A stretch of DNA of 64,000 nt, taken from Callorhinus ursinus. Taxonomy: Eukaryota; Chordata; Mammalia; Carnivora; Otariidae. This document shows positions 48,820-62,500 of the stretch, one piece after another; the stretch's first letter is position 1, and the number at the start of each line of letters is the position of its first letter. Under the pieces are notes generated by a model. That model searched no databases. It saw only the letters and a program-made list of their open reading frames with translations, and was not told the origin of the DNA. The stretch covers positions 461,924 through 525,923 of the forward strand of contig NW_020312894.1 in assembly GCF_003265705.1 (NCBI RefSeq). Direction: 5' to 3'. A program made the translations under genes and the position numbers.

Positions 48820-48825
48820 TTTATT
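48820..48825 (-). terminator. KNDC1: Candidate KNDC1 polyadenylation signal
   Basis: AATAAA on the minus strand 1.76 kb after the KNDC1 stop codon; no canonical hexamer was noticed closer. A 3' untranslated region of this size would be reasonable for KNDC1, and 48826-50583 contains no other feature except a GGGGAGGTTTGGGGGTGT-like minisatellite at about 49920-50020. Confidence 0.45.
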
Positions 48826-49919
48826 TAGAAATCTGTGCCAGTGACATTCGGGCGACATGCAGACAGTCGTGCTTAAGCTGAAAGCCCAGTCACTTTCCCG
48901 TGAACAAATCGTTAGGACTGGAATGTGTATTTGCGCCAGACACTAACTCAGTTTCAGGCTCTGTGACACTACCTTTGTTAAATTCAGAATCCGGGAATGT
49001 AGGTGTTTAGTAGAACATAATCCTCATACAAAAGCCACCCCCCCGCCCCCGCATCTGCATGGTGGGAGGCACTGAGTCCCTCTTCTGTTCTGGATGTCTT
49101 GGATGAGTTTATGTGGGAAACACATCTTGACATTACAGACTCAGCATTCTATCACAAGTAACGGTTTTCCCAGAAATACCACTAGCTGGTTGTTCTAAAG
49201 AATCACTGATTCTGAAACAAGAGAACCACCTCCGGTCTCCCAGCGATTTGCAGCGTAAGAACGTTGGTGCCCAGGATGGTGCCAGGGGTCTGAGCTCCCT
49301 GTCGTGAGGGATGCGACTGCACCTTCCTGGTCCCAGTACATCTGGCCGAGTGTGTCTTCCACCTGCTGAGCAAAGGCCCAACACCGGCCGTTTGGAAACA
49401 GAGCCCCGGGGAAGAGCTTGGAACCATCCAGGCAGCACACGTCATCTCCTCCACTGCTCGGACAAAGCACTAGTGAAGGCAAGCGGCAGGAGCCTGGGCA
49501 TAGGTGTGCGCAGCGCATGCATGGCTGTTGAGGCAGATGGGGCGCAGGCCCCAGGCCTGAGGCCCCCAGACCCCCAGGTGGGACTGGGGGATGCTCTCAG
49601 GGCCCCTGAGGCCTTGAACCTGCTCTGGAGCTGCTGTTTGTGACCTGTGTGCTTTGCTAGGAAGCAGAGCCTTGCAGGCCTCACCGGGAGCTGTTCTAAG
49701 TGGTGGGGGTTGGCAACGGTGGAGGGCACACGGGGCCACGGGCACTGGGGGCTGCCAGTGTGGAGCTGTGAGGTGCTCACCAGCAGCAGGAAGCTGGGCC
49801 GGGACAGAGACCCCATCAGGCCTGCTGGGGCAAGGGCTACAAAACTCAGGCACCCCCACATGGGCTGGAATGGGGGTGAGCTGAGCTGGGCCCCTAGAGG
49901 GGGGTCTGGAAGGAGGGGT

Positions 49920-50020
49920 CAAGGGAGTGTGGCGGGGAGGTTGGGGGTGTGGGGAGAGGTCTGAGGAGTGTGGGGGGAGGTTTGGGGGTGTCTGAGTGGA
50001 AGCGGGGAGGTCTGGGCATG
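49920..50020. repeat. G-rich minisatellite in the KNDC1 3' untranslated region
   Basis: Imperfect repeats of the form tgggggtgtggggagaggtctgag are present (about four units of 20-30 bases). They fall inside the presumed KNDC1 3' untranslated region. Confidence 0.6.
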
Positions 50021-50583
50021 GGAGTGTGGACCCAGGTTGGGGCTTGGGCCACTGGGAAGCCTCAGGGCCCCAGTGGAAGGTTTTGGAAACCCCTGGAACC
50101 TGTGATTGGCATAGGGGTCAGAGGTCATTTTGGTCCTTGGTTGCTGGGCAGACATAAGCCAGACTCATGAAAACACTGCTCTGAGTCAGGGTGGGTGGGT
50201 GTGGGGTTTTGGGGGGCGGGATCCCTGGGCACTTGGGGGAGAGCGGTGTATCTCTAAGAAGTATAAATGGGTATGTGGCTCCTGGGGAGGTTACTTATTC
50301 TATTTCTGTTTTAATCTTTAAATATAGTTTTACACTAACAGAAACACCCCGACCTCCACTGAAACCTGTCCTCTCGGGCTTAGCCAGGCCCTGAGCCTCC
50401 CCCTCCTGGTGCCCCCCGGCCAGGTACCCCGCCGCCCGGGCTGAGCCCCGTGCCCCACACTGTGCTGTTGGGCTCCCTAGTCTACAGCGGCAGGTGTGTG
50501 CTGGGACCGTCTGGGCCGGGGCAGCAAGCGGTGCCTCCTTTCTACCTGGGTCTTTGGAATCCCCACCACACCCACTGTCCCCG

Positions 50584-53500
50584 TCACTGAAACGTGGCCT
50601 TCATTCTCCGTAACTTGTCCTGGATCTTCCGGGAGTGCTTTTCGCTGCTGATCTGGTGGAAGGAGGCCCTGTTGTCTGCCGCTAAAATGGAAATGTCGGC
50701 CCCGCTGAAGCGTGCGATTCTTTGCTTGAGGTAGGACTGCAGCTTGGGGTCGGGCGCGAACGTGTAGGGGTTCTCCTGGAACGCACGCACCTGGCTCACC
50801 ACCTTGGCTATGTTTCTGTGGGGGGCGTGGAGATGTGGACTGTTAGTCTGCACGAGCCTGTGCTTGCGAATTCCCAGCGCATCCTGGGAAGTGTCTAACC
50901 CAAACCTCTCCCAGTACAAACTCTGGGGTACCTCATTTCAGTACCCAGGCCTGTCTGCTCACCCGCGCTCCCATCCACCCCTCTGCTCGTGCCTCTGTCT
51001 GTTGGTCCATCCAGCCACTCTTCAGTCCATAAACATGTGCTGAAGATCTGTGTTGGGCCTGGTTGGTGCTAAGGGTTCTGACATGAATACACCCCAGTGT
51101 CAGCCCCTGCGCGCCCATGGAGGAGGTAGAGGAGATAGATGCAGGGTCACTTAAGGGTGTACTCAGGGGTCACTGGGCACATGTTTCTCCCCAGCTCTGT
51201 GTTCAGGGACATCATGATCACGGCTCAAGAGCCACCATCACGAAAGTATTTACACCCTGGGCATTGGCCAGTGCTCGCACCGGGACTCACTTCCCAGGAA
51301 AGCGGGAAGTTGGTGACCACACACCCCTGGGTGTCATCCAAGAAAGCGGGGACCACGAAGCAGAAGTCGGTAATTCTGCCTGAGGGAGGCTGTGGACTTC
51401 ACATTCTCATCCTGATTGTGGATGAAGAGACAGCACCTCCAGAATGAAGGACTGCACTTTGGTGATTAAAAGACAAACACGCGGGGGCGCCCGGGTGGCT
51501 CAGTCGGTTACGCGCCCGACTCCTGATTGGGGCTCAGGTCATGATCTCCAGGTCCTGAGGTCGAGCGCCACGTGGGGGCTCTGTGCTGGGCATGGAGTCT
51601 GCTTGGGATTCTCTCTCCCTCTGCCCACCCCCCCCCCCGCCCATCTCTCTCCCTCAAATAAAGACAAACATGCATATATATCCAGACCTAAAACAGAGTG
51701 AAGAAGAGTCATCATTAGGCCTCTGCCCACGCTCCTTCGGGATTGTGGCCTCTCCTCTTGTTAGTTTCCATTTTGCTGACACGGACCAGTGTGCCTCTTA
51801 AATAACTTTTTAAGTTGGTGACCAAAAGGAGGCTGGAACCACTGGGCTGCAGGTCCCCTGGGCTGTGCCAGCTGAGATCTGCCCTTGACCCTAAGGGGTG
51901 TGCAGCTGGACCGTGGCCTGGCCAGCCTCACCCGTCTGTACATGTGGGTGATGCAGAGAGGTGGAAGGGGAACAGGTGGGTCCAAGGCTGTGGGGGTGCA
52001 GGCCTCTGGAGAAGGGCTGGCCCAGGCCTGTGAGATATGGGGGGGCATCTCCGATGAGGCCTGGAGCCCCCAGTGGAGGAGGGCTGGAGGGAGCTTGTGG
52101 CTTCCGAGGCAGAGATGAGCATGGCCCTCTTTGTCGGGGGGCACCAAGGTGGTTTTCACAAGCAGCCCCCAGTCTGCACCTCCCAGGTGTGCTGGGCCCG
52201 CAGGGGTGCTGGGCAGGGGAACCGTGGCACCACCGGAGCAGGCTGAAGACTGGCCGCGGGTGCTGTGCAGACAGTGTGAGGGCGAGGGGCCCATGGGGTC
52301 GTTGGGAGCATAGCCCCCTCACCTGAGCTTGCTCCACCTGTGGGCCCCATTGGTCATGGTGAAGCCGCCTGTCTCCAGCTGCTGGATGTGCATGGCCAGG
52401 AGGCGGGCTGAGGGCAGCGTGGGCTGGGCCCGGAAGCGCCGTCCTTCCATCAGACACAGGCTGTCACTCTTCAGGAAGACCTGAGGACCCAGCCAGGGGT
52501 GTGGGGAGGGAGGGACGGATGAGGTGTCAGCCCAGGGCACTCGGCTCCCCCAGTCTGGGTTGGAGCTAGTACTCCCCCTGCAAGGGGCTGCACAGCAGTG
52601 ATTTACATCTGATCCTCACTGTGCCTTGGATGATTGGATCGGGGTCAAAAGTCTGGATGTCTGAAGCCCGCAGACACCAGGGGAACGCGGACATCCCTTG
52701 GAAAGCTACACACTTCCTGGCACCAGAAATGGCAAACTTGTATCCTAACTGACTCTCTCTGGGCTCCAGAAAATAGCCGGGTGACCCAGCTGCCCCAAGG
52801 GGGCCAAGACCCAGGCTGCCTGGCTTCAGGGACCTGTTTCTGGTGTCCACTGAGGACACATGCCAGCCCTCCCACCCCATGGAGAGCTGTTTGGGGCCTT
52901 GGCTGCAGTCTGCTCCTAGGGCCTCCTCCGGGGAAATGCCCAGCCTTCCAGTGTTTGCTCATTTGTGACCTCAGGAGGCTGCAAGGAGGCGAGCAGGTCA
53001 GCTAAGCTCAGTTTGGTCCTCTGGGCACCTGTACCCTGTGCACTGGCCCCACAGTCTGTGCCCTGTGGGGAGATGGGCAAGACTGGGCCAGCTCTGGGTG
53101 GGGGTGTGGGTGGCTGTGTGGTCTGGGGGCCGTGATGCAGGCTCTGCCTGGTGAGCCCCCCAGAGATATGCAGAGCATGTCCGCAGGGAACGCCCCAGGT
53201 GGACACAAGCTGCCAGAAGCTCATGCACAGCACCAGTACCTCCACGGCTTTCAGCTCTTCCATGACCTCCGCTATCTTCGCGGGTAAAATTCTCCAGGCC
53301 TGAAATTAAAGCACAGGTGAGCCCCCTGCGGCCACAGTGCCCACATGCCCGCCGTGGCCAGTGGCTCTCCAGGGTGACTCACAGGGGACTGCCTCACGGC
53401 CAGGTGCTCCAGGCCTCCCAGAATCTGCATGGCTGTCGCGAAGTTCCTCTGCTCATAGGAAGATTTTGCAATCAGCAAAAATTTGGACAGCAAATTCACC

Positions 53501-56500
53501 TGCAACTGAAACCAGAGAAGGACATACTCAGGGTCCTCTGATTTAAGACAAGCTGGTAGAGAGCCTCTGGGGACCCGTCAGAGTAACCCAGCGCCAGGCA
53601 CACGGGGCGGTGAGGGCCCCACCACCTGTGTGGGAAGCAGGTGGTGAGTGGGCTTAGGTCTGGGGGGCGGTGGCCGTGATGAGGCAGGAGGACAGGCATG
53701 ACTTGAAAACACAAAACAGAAAGGCAAGTGCCCCATAAGCGTAAAGATGTGAAAAGAAGTCAACCTCACTCTTCAAAAGCAAAGTCACTCCCAAGACAAA
53801 CCTGTGCTCTAGGAGCAGGACAAATGGGGGAGGCGGCACAGCTTCAGGACCGGAAGGGCACCCGGCTGGGGGAGAGGGAGCCGATGCCCCTAGTGACCAT
53901 CGGGAAACAAACAGGCAGCTTCTCATTTTCTGCCTGGCGGAGTCTACTGCTCCCCAGTTTTCAGAGCCTGACGGGTGGGGATGGGGTGGGTCTGGTTCCA
54001 CGGGTCAGCAGATTTGACGGGAACACCCCACAGGGTTCTCATTCCTGGCGGGGCACACCCTTTCAGAGCTGCCTCACCCTATGAACTGTCACCCGGGCCG
54101 GGGGCCACCCTTCAGGTGGAGACAGTGCCTGTGGGTCCCAACCACGTGCCTCTGCACTGGGCTTGACCTTGTCTGCGCAGATTCCGATGCTCTCAAGGGT
54201 CACACGGACGGAAGCTCATTCACCCTGGTGGCCTCCCATTGTCCAGCTGCGTGCCTCTTAGAGGATCTTGAAAAACATTTGCTCGCTTATACTTTTTAAG
54301 TCGACATCCCAATTTTTTCTTCATATATTTAAACAGATGCAAAATATGTACTTTCCAGCACTTTCAGATAAAACTGTTCCATCATGTTTTTTTTTTTTTT
54401 TTTTAAATGTTTGTGGTAAAAAACGCGTAATGTAAAATCTACTCTTGAACCATTTTTAATATAGCTCAGTAGTGTTAACTACACTCTCCTGCTTGTGTCA
54501 CAGCTTAGAACTCTGTTTTGTGAAACTGAAACTGCAAGCATCAAACCCCTGCTCCCCATCCCTCGCCCCCCAGCCCCCGGCGCCCAGCCTTCTACTTCCT
54601 GGCTGTGTGATTTCAACCACTCCAGGGACCTCCTGGAGTGGAATCAAGCAGTATTTGTCTTTCTGTGACTGGCTTACTTCCCTGAGCGTAAAGTCCTTTG
54701 GGTTCATCCACGCTGTAGCCTGTATCAGGACTTCATTCCTTTTTAAGGCTGAAGGAGATTCCCCAGTACAGACAAACCCCATTTGGTTTATCCATTTCTC
54801 TGTGGTGGACATTTGGGTTGCTTCTTTCTTCTAGCTGCTCTATCACTTGAAAGACTATCTGATTAAACCGAAATCCAGTTTTGCCTTCAAATCCACCATT
54901 ATTCATCTAAAAAAAAAGTCAGCAAGCTTTTCCTTAAGGTGACAAGCTTCACACCGTTTCTTTTTCTTCTTCACCTGTTTTTCCATTCTGTGCCCCCAAG
55001 GGTGTCATCTCCATGGACTGCACGGTTACCACCAAGGACATTTAATGACTGCCCGTTGTATTCTCTGGCTCAAAATTTGAATTTTAGCCATTTTCTTGAC
55101 AACAGCATACAAAAATGAAAGTCTTCTGGATTGTTCTGACATTACAGTAAGTAACACACAATATGTGAACAACATATCAGAATGTGACAAACACCTTTGT
55201 CCAAGGTCCACGTGCAGTTTCATTAGAAACCCGGCTCCCACTCTTTCTCCCGTTGGTTCCTACATGTGGGTGTGTTGCTCATTTGAATAATTCTGTCCTT
55301 TGCTTACAGGGATGCGGGAGCCCTTTCACGACAATGGAAGGAGTTCTGCCCTGGTGACACCATGAGTCCTTCCAAGCTGGGTGCCAACAACTGGGTGTGC
55401 ATCTGTTGATCTGTTCCACTGTGCTGACCACGCAGGCCTGTAAATGTGTCATGCCTCTCTGTGTTGACCTGCTGGGCAGGGAACATGCAGACTCAGGACA
55501 CAGAGCCCATCTTCTCTCTTGGGCTGGGAAGGGGCCTGCCCTCTCTCTTTTTGGGGGCTCTGATGTAGGAATACTCCTGGGAAGCTGAGGTCCATGAAGT
55601 GACTGTTGACTGTCCTTGGTCAATTCTCATTGGAAGTCCTTGTGAAGCCCAACCACACAAGCCCCTGTTTGAAGACCCTGATTTAGGGAAGCCACATCTC
55701 GATGTCACTCGTGATATCTGTAATGTTGTGGATTAGAACAAAGTGGGTAAAGCCCAGGGTCCCTGTTCCCACATCCTGGCAGAAATGAGGATGGGTCAGT
55801 CTGTTGGCTAACAAATCCCTAAAGCTTGAAAATTCTCCCCCAAGGGGGAAAAAGTAGAAAACTCTGCATATATTAATGGGCCTTGGGTTGCCCTGTGGGT
55901 TTGGGGTGAGCGGAAACATGGGGGAACATTAGAAAGACAAATTGCAGAGGCTGTTAATGCAGGAATAGACTTATCTTCACTTTGCTGTCTGATGAGGAGG
56001 TGGTGGCCTCTGCGGCCTCTGGGGCAGCTAGGGCAGAACAATGGTGCCCTCCCACCCCTGAGCGCCCCCTGTGATGCTCTGCCCAGGGGCAGCAGCAGAG
56101 GGGATCACGCTTGAGGAGACCTGTTATTTGGGCCAGAGTTTGCTTTAAGGGAGCTGCCGCCTGTGGAGTGGTGGGTGTCTCCCCACGGGAAGGGGCTGTG
56201 TTACACAGGAGGAGCCCTCGTGGTCCCAACTGTCATTCCTCTGTGTGCCAGGGTGGCCTCTTCATGTGGGCAGGACTCCAGTGATGCTCCCTCCCACTGC
56301 TTGCCTCAGGTAGCAAGAAACTGGAGGCCTTGGCAATAGGGTGTTGACTGGGTGGAGGTGCAGGTGCACAAGGGGCTGGGGGGCTCTGTCCTCCCTCAAC
56401 CCTCCTGAGTGGGTGGGAACCTGGAAGGAGGCGCTGGCTTTGAGGCGGGTGACTGTCCTTGGCCTGCCCAGTACCCTGCCTGAAGCAGGTGAGTGAGTTC

Positions 56501-59500
56501 AGGCTGAGATACCCACAGTCCAGGCCAAGAGAGGCCCGAGAACAGCAAGAGCTTGACCTTGACTGGACCGCTGACCCGTGTTTCATTTATTCCACAGACC
56601 GGCTGAGAACACACACTGCACTCCTGCAGGGGATGTGACAGTGACGGGGAATGTGACTAAGTTGGTTCCCACTCTCAGAGAGTTCAGGTTAGTGGGACAC
56701 TTGGGAGTCACAATTCCCAGCCCCGGGACCTGGCTCAGGCAGGAGTGTGGAGGGAGCCCCCTAGGGGTGCACTCTGAGCCCTGAGTGTGAGCGTGAGAGT
56801 GTGTGAGGGGCTGCGAGTGAGCAGGATGGTGCGAGTGCGGGAGAGGGCATGTGTGTGACAGGGAGTGTGTGTCAGGAGGGTATGGGTGTGGGAATGTGTG
56901 AGAGGGAGCACGTGTGTGAGTGTGAGGGAGTGTGTGAGTGTGAGGGGTATGTGTGTGAGAGGGAGTGTGTGTCAGGAGGGTATGTGTGTGAGAGGGAGTG
57001 TGAGTGTGAGGAAGTGTGTGGGTGTGAGAGGGAGCACGTGTGTGAGTGTGAGGGAGTGTGTGAGTGTAAGGGGCATGTGTGTGACAGGGAGTGTGTGTCC
57101 GGGAACCTGTGGGAAAATCTATGTGGGTAACAGGGACTATTTAGGAGAGTTTCTGTGTGTCAGAGAGATAATGTATGTAAAAGCAATAGTGTGTGTGAGT
57201 GTGAGGGGTATGTGTGTGAGTGTGAGAGGGAGTGTGTGTGAGTGTGAGGGGTATGTGTGTGAGAGGGAGTGTGTGTCAGGAGGATATGGGTGTGAGAGGG
57301 AGTGTGAGGGGGTATGGGTGTGAAGGGGTGTATTTGTGTAAGGGGTGCATGTATCAGAGTGTATGCACACGTGTGACTCTGTGTGCACACACGTATGTGT
57401 GAAAGTTCCATGGAGGAGAGGCTTTGAAGAGCCACGGCAGGCTGGGGGTGTGACAGGCGGCACACGCTGGAGAGCTGGATGGTGTCTGACGTCACCACCA
57501 ACAAAAGCTGTGACACTACTTTTATGCTTTGCCTTGGGTTGAGTCTGGATTCCCTGCACTTGGGAGAACATTCGACTGGGGGTTCCACAGAAGGCACCAC
57601 GTGTCCACGCGGCTCTACCCCAAACCCTTCTCTGAGATGGGAGCTGCCGAGGCACCAACCTTGGAGGTGTGGCTGGTCACAATTTCAGCTGCCACCCAGG
57701 TGCTGACGTCATCTGCACTTCTCAAAAGCTGTAATAGGTACTTGTCCTGCACGTAATTGGGCAGAAATAAGCTGCAGGTTTTGGCTGACAGAGACTCGGA
57801 GGAGCTGGCTCTGGAAGAGACACAGGTGCACATCACAGCGAGGACGTGTGGAGGTGGCCCGGCCCAGCCCTGGGGTTGCAGGGGGCTCTCCAGATCCACG
57901 TGGGGCCGGCAGGATGGGCTCTGTGGAGAGTGGAGGGCCTGGCTCCGAGGCTGTTCATGACACCAGCGTCTCCCTTTGGCCACCAGTGTCCATGAGGCAC
58001 TCAGGTGAAGCCCCCAAGACCCTGCCACCAGCCATCTGTCCCAGGACTCTGGGATGACACCCGACAGGTGAACACTCACTTGGGGATGGCCACACTTTTG
58101 TCCATGACGCCCAGGGCCCGTGAGTTTAAGAAGTGGACGGGATGGCACTTTTGAAATAATTCCTGTCAGAGACAAGGACACAGATGTTCAGCCCTTTCCC
58201 GGGGGCCTTGTGGACAAGGCAGCATCTCTAGGGGATTCTCTACCTGCCCGGCCGTGATGACAGCAGGTAGGATGACAGGAGTCACCATCACTACTGTCGC
58301 CTGCCAAGCGACGCAGGGCCCGGGATGGTGGGGAAGGGGACACCTGGGGGCGGGGCTCGGGTGGGCGCGGGGGCGCCAGGAGGGAGGAGGCCGGCAGGGC
58401 GCCCTCTAGCGCTTGCGAGCTGGGAGTGTCCGGGACGGGGGTGCAAGTTGGCCGCGGGAGTGGCGGTGTGCCGCCAGAGCCATGCTCCAGCGCTGTCCCC
58501 ACCCGCCCCCTGCCTGTGCATCTGGCCCCATTCATGGCCCTCACGTGTCCCTCCAGCACACATCAGAGCACCAGAGCGTCCCTCCCCGTGACGCCCCTGC
58601 AGGTGAGCTGTGTGCAGGCCCATCACCTGTTGCAGAAGTGTTAGCTGGCTGAAGAGCTGGTGGGTGCTGTACTCGGTCAGGAAGTAGGGGCCCTTCTCGT
58701 TGGCCTTGGCATAGGGGCCGTAGAAGTCCTCGAAGAAGCAGGGCTTGGGCAGGGCAGACGCAATGGTGTACTGGCGCTCCTTGTGGTGTGGCAGTGCCAG
58801 CCCGTTGCCCCGGGACAGCCTCCACGGGAAGCTCTGTGGGGCAAGGTCAGGCTGTGCTAAAGGGGCCGTCAGCACAGCTGGTCCTTTCCAGGTGGGCAGC
58901 CTGGCGGGGGTGGGGCAGGGGGAAGACCAGGCTGGCTCTGGGCCTGGGACTCTTCAGGCTGGCTCAGCTAGAGCCACAGAGCAAATCCCTCCTGCCTGTG
59001 GCCATGTTGGCTCAAGGACACTGTCCTGGTCATTTCAGCAGGTCCCCCATGGACAGAGCCACTGAAGTTTGGGGCCGTCCCCATATAGTACAGACAGGGC
59101 CCTTCAGACCTGGCCCCCATCCCAGGCCATTTCCTGATGATGGTGTCTCCCACCCAGACCTCTGGCCTGAGGGTCAGGAATGTTAGGTCATCTGAGGAGC
59201 TGGCCTGGGCTCCCCGGCTGTCCTGTCCTTGAGCAGGGTGAGGGGCAGGAGGTGCCAGCCTTACAGGGCTGGTACCTACGACTGGCAACGTGGGGAGCAT
59301 GTGGGTACATGCAGGCGGTGTGCCCGTACGTGTGTTCGCGCGTGTGCACGCACTCTCTGTGTTCTCTGGGCTCAGGGCGCTGCACTGCCCGCCCCCGGAG
59401 GCCCTCCCCTGGGGAAGGCCCCCACCTTCCGGGAGACGCCGTCTTCTGAGAGCCTCTTACAGAGGGCACTGAGGGGTCTGCCGTCCTCCTCGGCTCCCTT

Positions 59501-62500
59501 GGGGTCCTCCAGGTCTGTGCCACGGGAGGTGCCCTCGGCCCGCCGGTCAGTGCCCACCTCCAGGAGGCCCAGCAGGTGCTCCGCGGAGCCGTCCAGTGGC
59601 AGGATCTGGGCAGAAGCACAAGGCAGTCGCTTGCCACCCAGACGAGGGTGGTGGCTCTCACCCCAAGTGCTGCCCGCGGAGGAGGAGGGGCTGCTCAGGC
59701 GCTCTGCCTGTGCTCACCTTGGAAGAGATGAAGTCCTCAAGCCTGCCCAGGAGCCCGGTGTTCCGGGTGAAGTCCACAGCATAGCAATCTTCCAGCCAGG
59801 CCTGCAGGAGGCAGAAGCTTCGCTTGTAGATCTTGGTGAAGGTCGAGGTGGGGTCCTGGTGGGCCCTGCAGGCAGAGAGGAGGAGACCTAAGCCGTGCAG
59901 GGTCCCCCGCTGGCCCTGTGAGACCTGCCGCCCAACGCCGCACTCGGGCAGACGGCTGCCTGTGGGCACACTGCCAAGCAAGGGGGCGTGAGTGGGGTCT
60001 GAGCGTGGCTCTGTCTTTGAGAACGATTTCAGCCCTACCCTCCTGTCTCAGGGGATGGGAGAGACAGCCAGTAGGTGCCCAGCGGGGCCCCGGGCTCAGT
60101 GACCAGGACAGGAGCCTGCTGCCTCTCCTCCACCCTTGCCCGGCGCCCAGTCCTGGAGCACCTGTCACCCCCTGCAGCCAGGCCCCGAGATGCCAGGGGT
60201 CTGGGAGGCAGCGTGCAGGCGCTGCATAGGAGGTGGAGTGGGAGCCTGGCTCCACAGGTGGAGGTCTCTCCTGTGATTCCCTGCCCCCAGGGAGGGAGTG
60301 CACAGGGAATCTGGCGGTGATGCCAGGCCAGCTCAGAGAACAGGCCAGAGCACGTCCATCTAGCTTCTCCACTGACCCCAACCCTCGGCTGCCCATGTGT
60401 TGCAGAGGAAGGCTGAGGGCTGGCAAGACCCTCATCCCCTTCGGCCGCCCTCCTCCAGCTGACGGGCTTGGCACTCACCCGTCTCCTACCTGCCCCCGCC
60501 CCCACCTCCCCCCACCCTCCCCTCCCCCATTAGCATCAGCGGCCTCTCTCTGGCCACTCTCCCCTCCTGCCACAGCTGGCTCCCTTCTCTGGGGCCCCGT
60601 GTCCCCTATCCCTGCTCTTCCTTCTCCCACCAGGCTCTGCCCTCATCCTTGTCAGGGTCACCAGGGACCCCCTCGCCCTTCATAGTCACTAACAAGGTGC
60701 CACGGGGTCCACCCTGTGGCTGTGTCACCCCTTGTGGGGTCCTGGGTCTGTGGCCGTACCTGGACAGGGTGCTGTTGATGCGGTCCAGGAGGAAGTGCAG
60801 GAAGTCCTGGGGCGTGCAGAAGTACCGGAAGGTGTAGAGGAACTGCTGTACGTACCCCTCCAGGAAGGCGTCACTGGAGCCGAGAGGAAGTGGTCAGACC
60901 ACAGGGACGGCTGCAGCGCGTCCTCCAGCCCTGCTGGCCCAGGGCCAGGCCCCCGGCTCGCAGGTTCTCCCCACACCCGAGCAGCCAGTCCTGGCAGCCC
61001 TGGCAGGCCTCTCCTCCCACCAGACCTTACCTGTGCTGCAGGTAAGTGGGGGAGGCCCGGCTCCCCGCAGCCTTCCTTAGCAGTTCTGGGGTAAATGTGT
61101 GAAACAGAGAGCGTGTGATGTGCATGAGCGTGAACGCGTGTGTGTTCTCTGTGTGTGAGCGTGTGCATGTGTGCCCTTGCCAGGAGGATGGCAGACAAGA
61201 AACCACTTGGAGAAGTAGAAGGTGCATGTGGAGGGCTGGTAACATCAGGGACTCCCGGTGGGAGGATCTTCTTTGCCACTGATATTTAAGGCACCCTCAC
61301 TCTCTGCTTCTAGAACCTATTCAGAAAACTCCTATGCATAGGCAGCAACTCCAGCCCCCAAATTGGAACTCACTGCATTAGAAATGAGAGTGGCAGTTTG
61401 TGCCCCAAAGTTCTCAGTTTCTTCATGGCAAAACCAGGTAGTTGAGGGAAGGAGGGTCCTTACGCTTCACCGAGCATCCCCCACCCTCAGGGGTGCCCCA
61501 GGGAGCCCCAGGTCGGGCGACACCATGCAGGTCAGTGACTGAGTCTCGGAAACAAGAAAGGTGCGTGGGTCCTGGCAAGGCTGCCTCCCCAGCCACTGGA
61601 AGGTGCTTCAGAGTGCAGACATGATGTCTGAAGAATGAGGGAGGTCAGCCACCCAGTCACCCTGGGGCTTCTGTGGGCTGGGGATGCTGTGGCCGGGGTC
61701 AGGCCCAGCCTGTGAAGATAAACCACACGAGTGAAGGCTCTCCCCTTGTTGGAGGTGCTGTGTACAAACACACAGCACACAATGCAAGAGCCCTCAACAC
61801 ACACACACCCCATGCACATATGCACACACCCCACTCACCCCCCCCCACGCACACACACACCTCATGCACACACACACCCCACCCACACACATGCACACAC
61901 AAGTCTCCTGTAATCACATAGCCAACCCTCGGTGTGTGTGGTATATCCATCTTGCAAAGGGTATACCTGGGCCCCCGGCCAGTGGAAGGCTCCCAGCACA
62001 GCCAGGTGCAGTCCACCTCAGGAGTTCAGGCTACAGGGGCAGAGGCTGCTGTCCTGGGAGGCCTGGAAGGCCCCTGCTCTCAGGGACTTCCCTTGTTCCC
62101 CGACAGCCCCCAGTGTTCCCTGCTGACACCTGACCATCAGTTCTGGGGTCACCACAGCCTCCAGCTTAAAGAAGGCCTCAGGGGCTCCCAAGTGTGTCAT
62201 GGGTCTCCCAAAGCCAAGACTGGGTGAGGCCTCCCACTACTGCCTGGGAAGGTAGTGTGTACCCGACCCTGAACTGCTGGGCCCCGTGCCTGGGAATGGG
62301 CCAGGCCATTGGGTCAAGGGAACCTGCCAGGAGGTCCTGTGCCTGCATACCAGGTGAACACTAGAGGTCTATCCACACAGGACATGTGACCGTGCCGATG
62401 GACAGGGTGGGGGTGTCCTGAGGGTGCCTGTGACCCTGGGTGTGAGGGGACTGGCCCTCCCTGCTGCAGGGTGAGCATGCACACCTTGCACATCAGTTAG

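Noticed and set aside
56060..56080. Further CTCF-like core (gcgccccctgtgat)
   Set aside because: One base is missing from the core spacing, so it does not fit the consensus.
56849..57323. Cys-rich small protein-like frames
   Set aside because: Translation of the TG minisatellite; the apparent cysteine spacing follows the DNA repeat.
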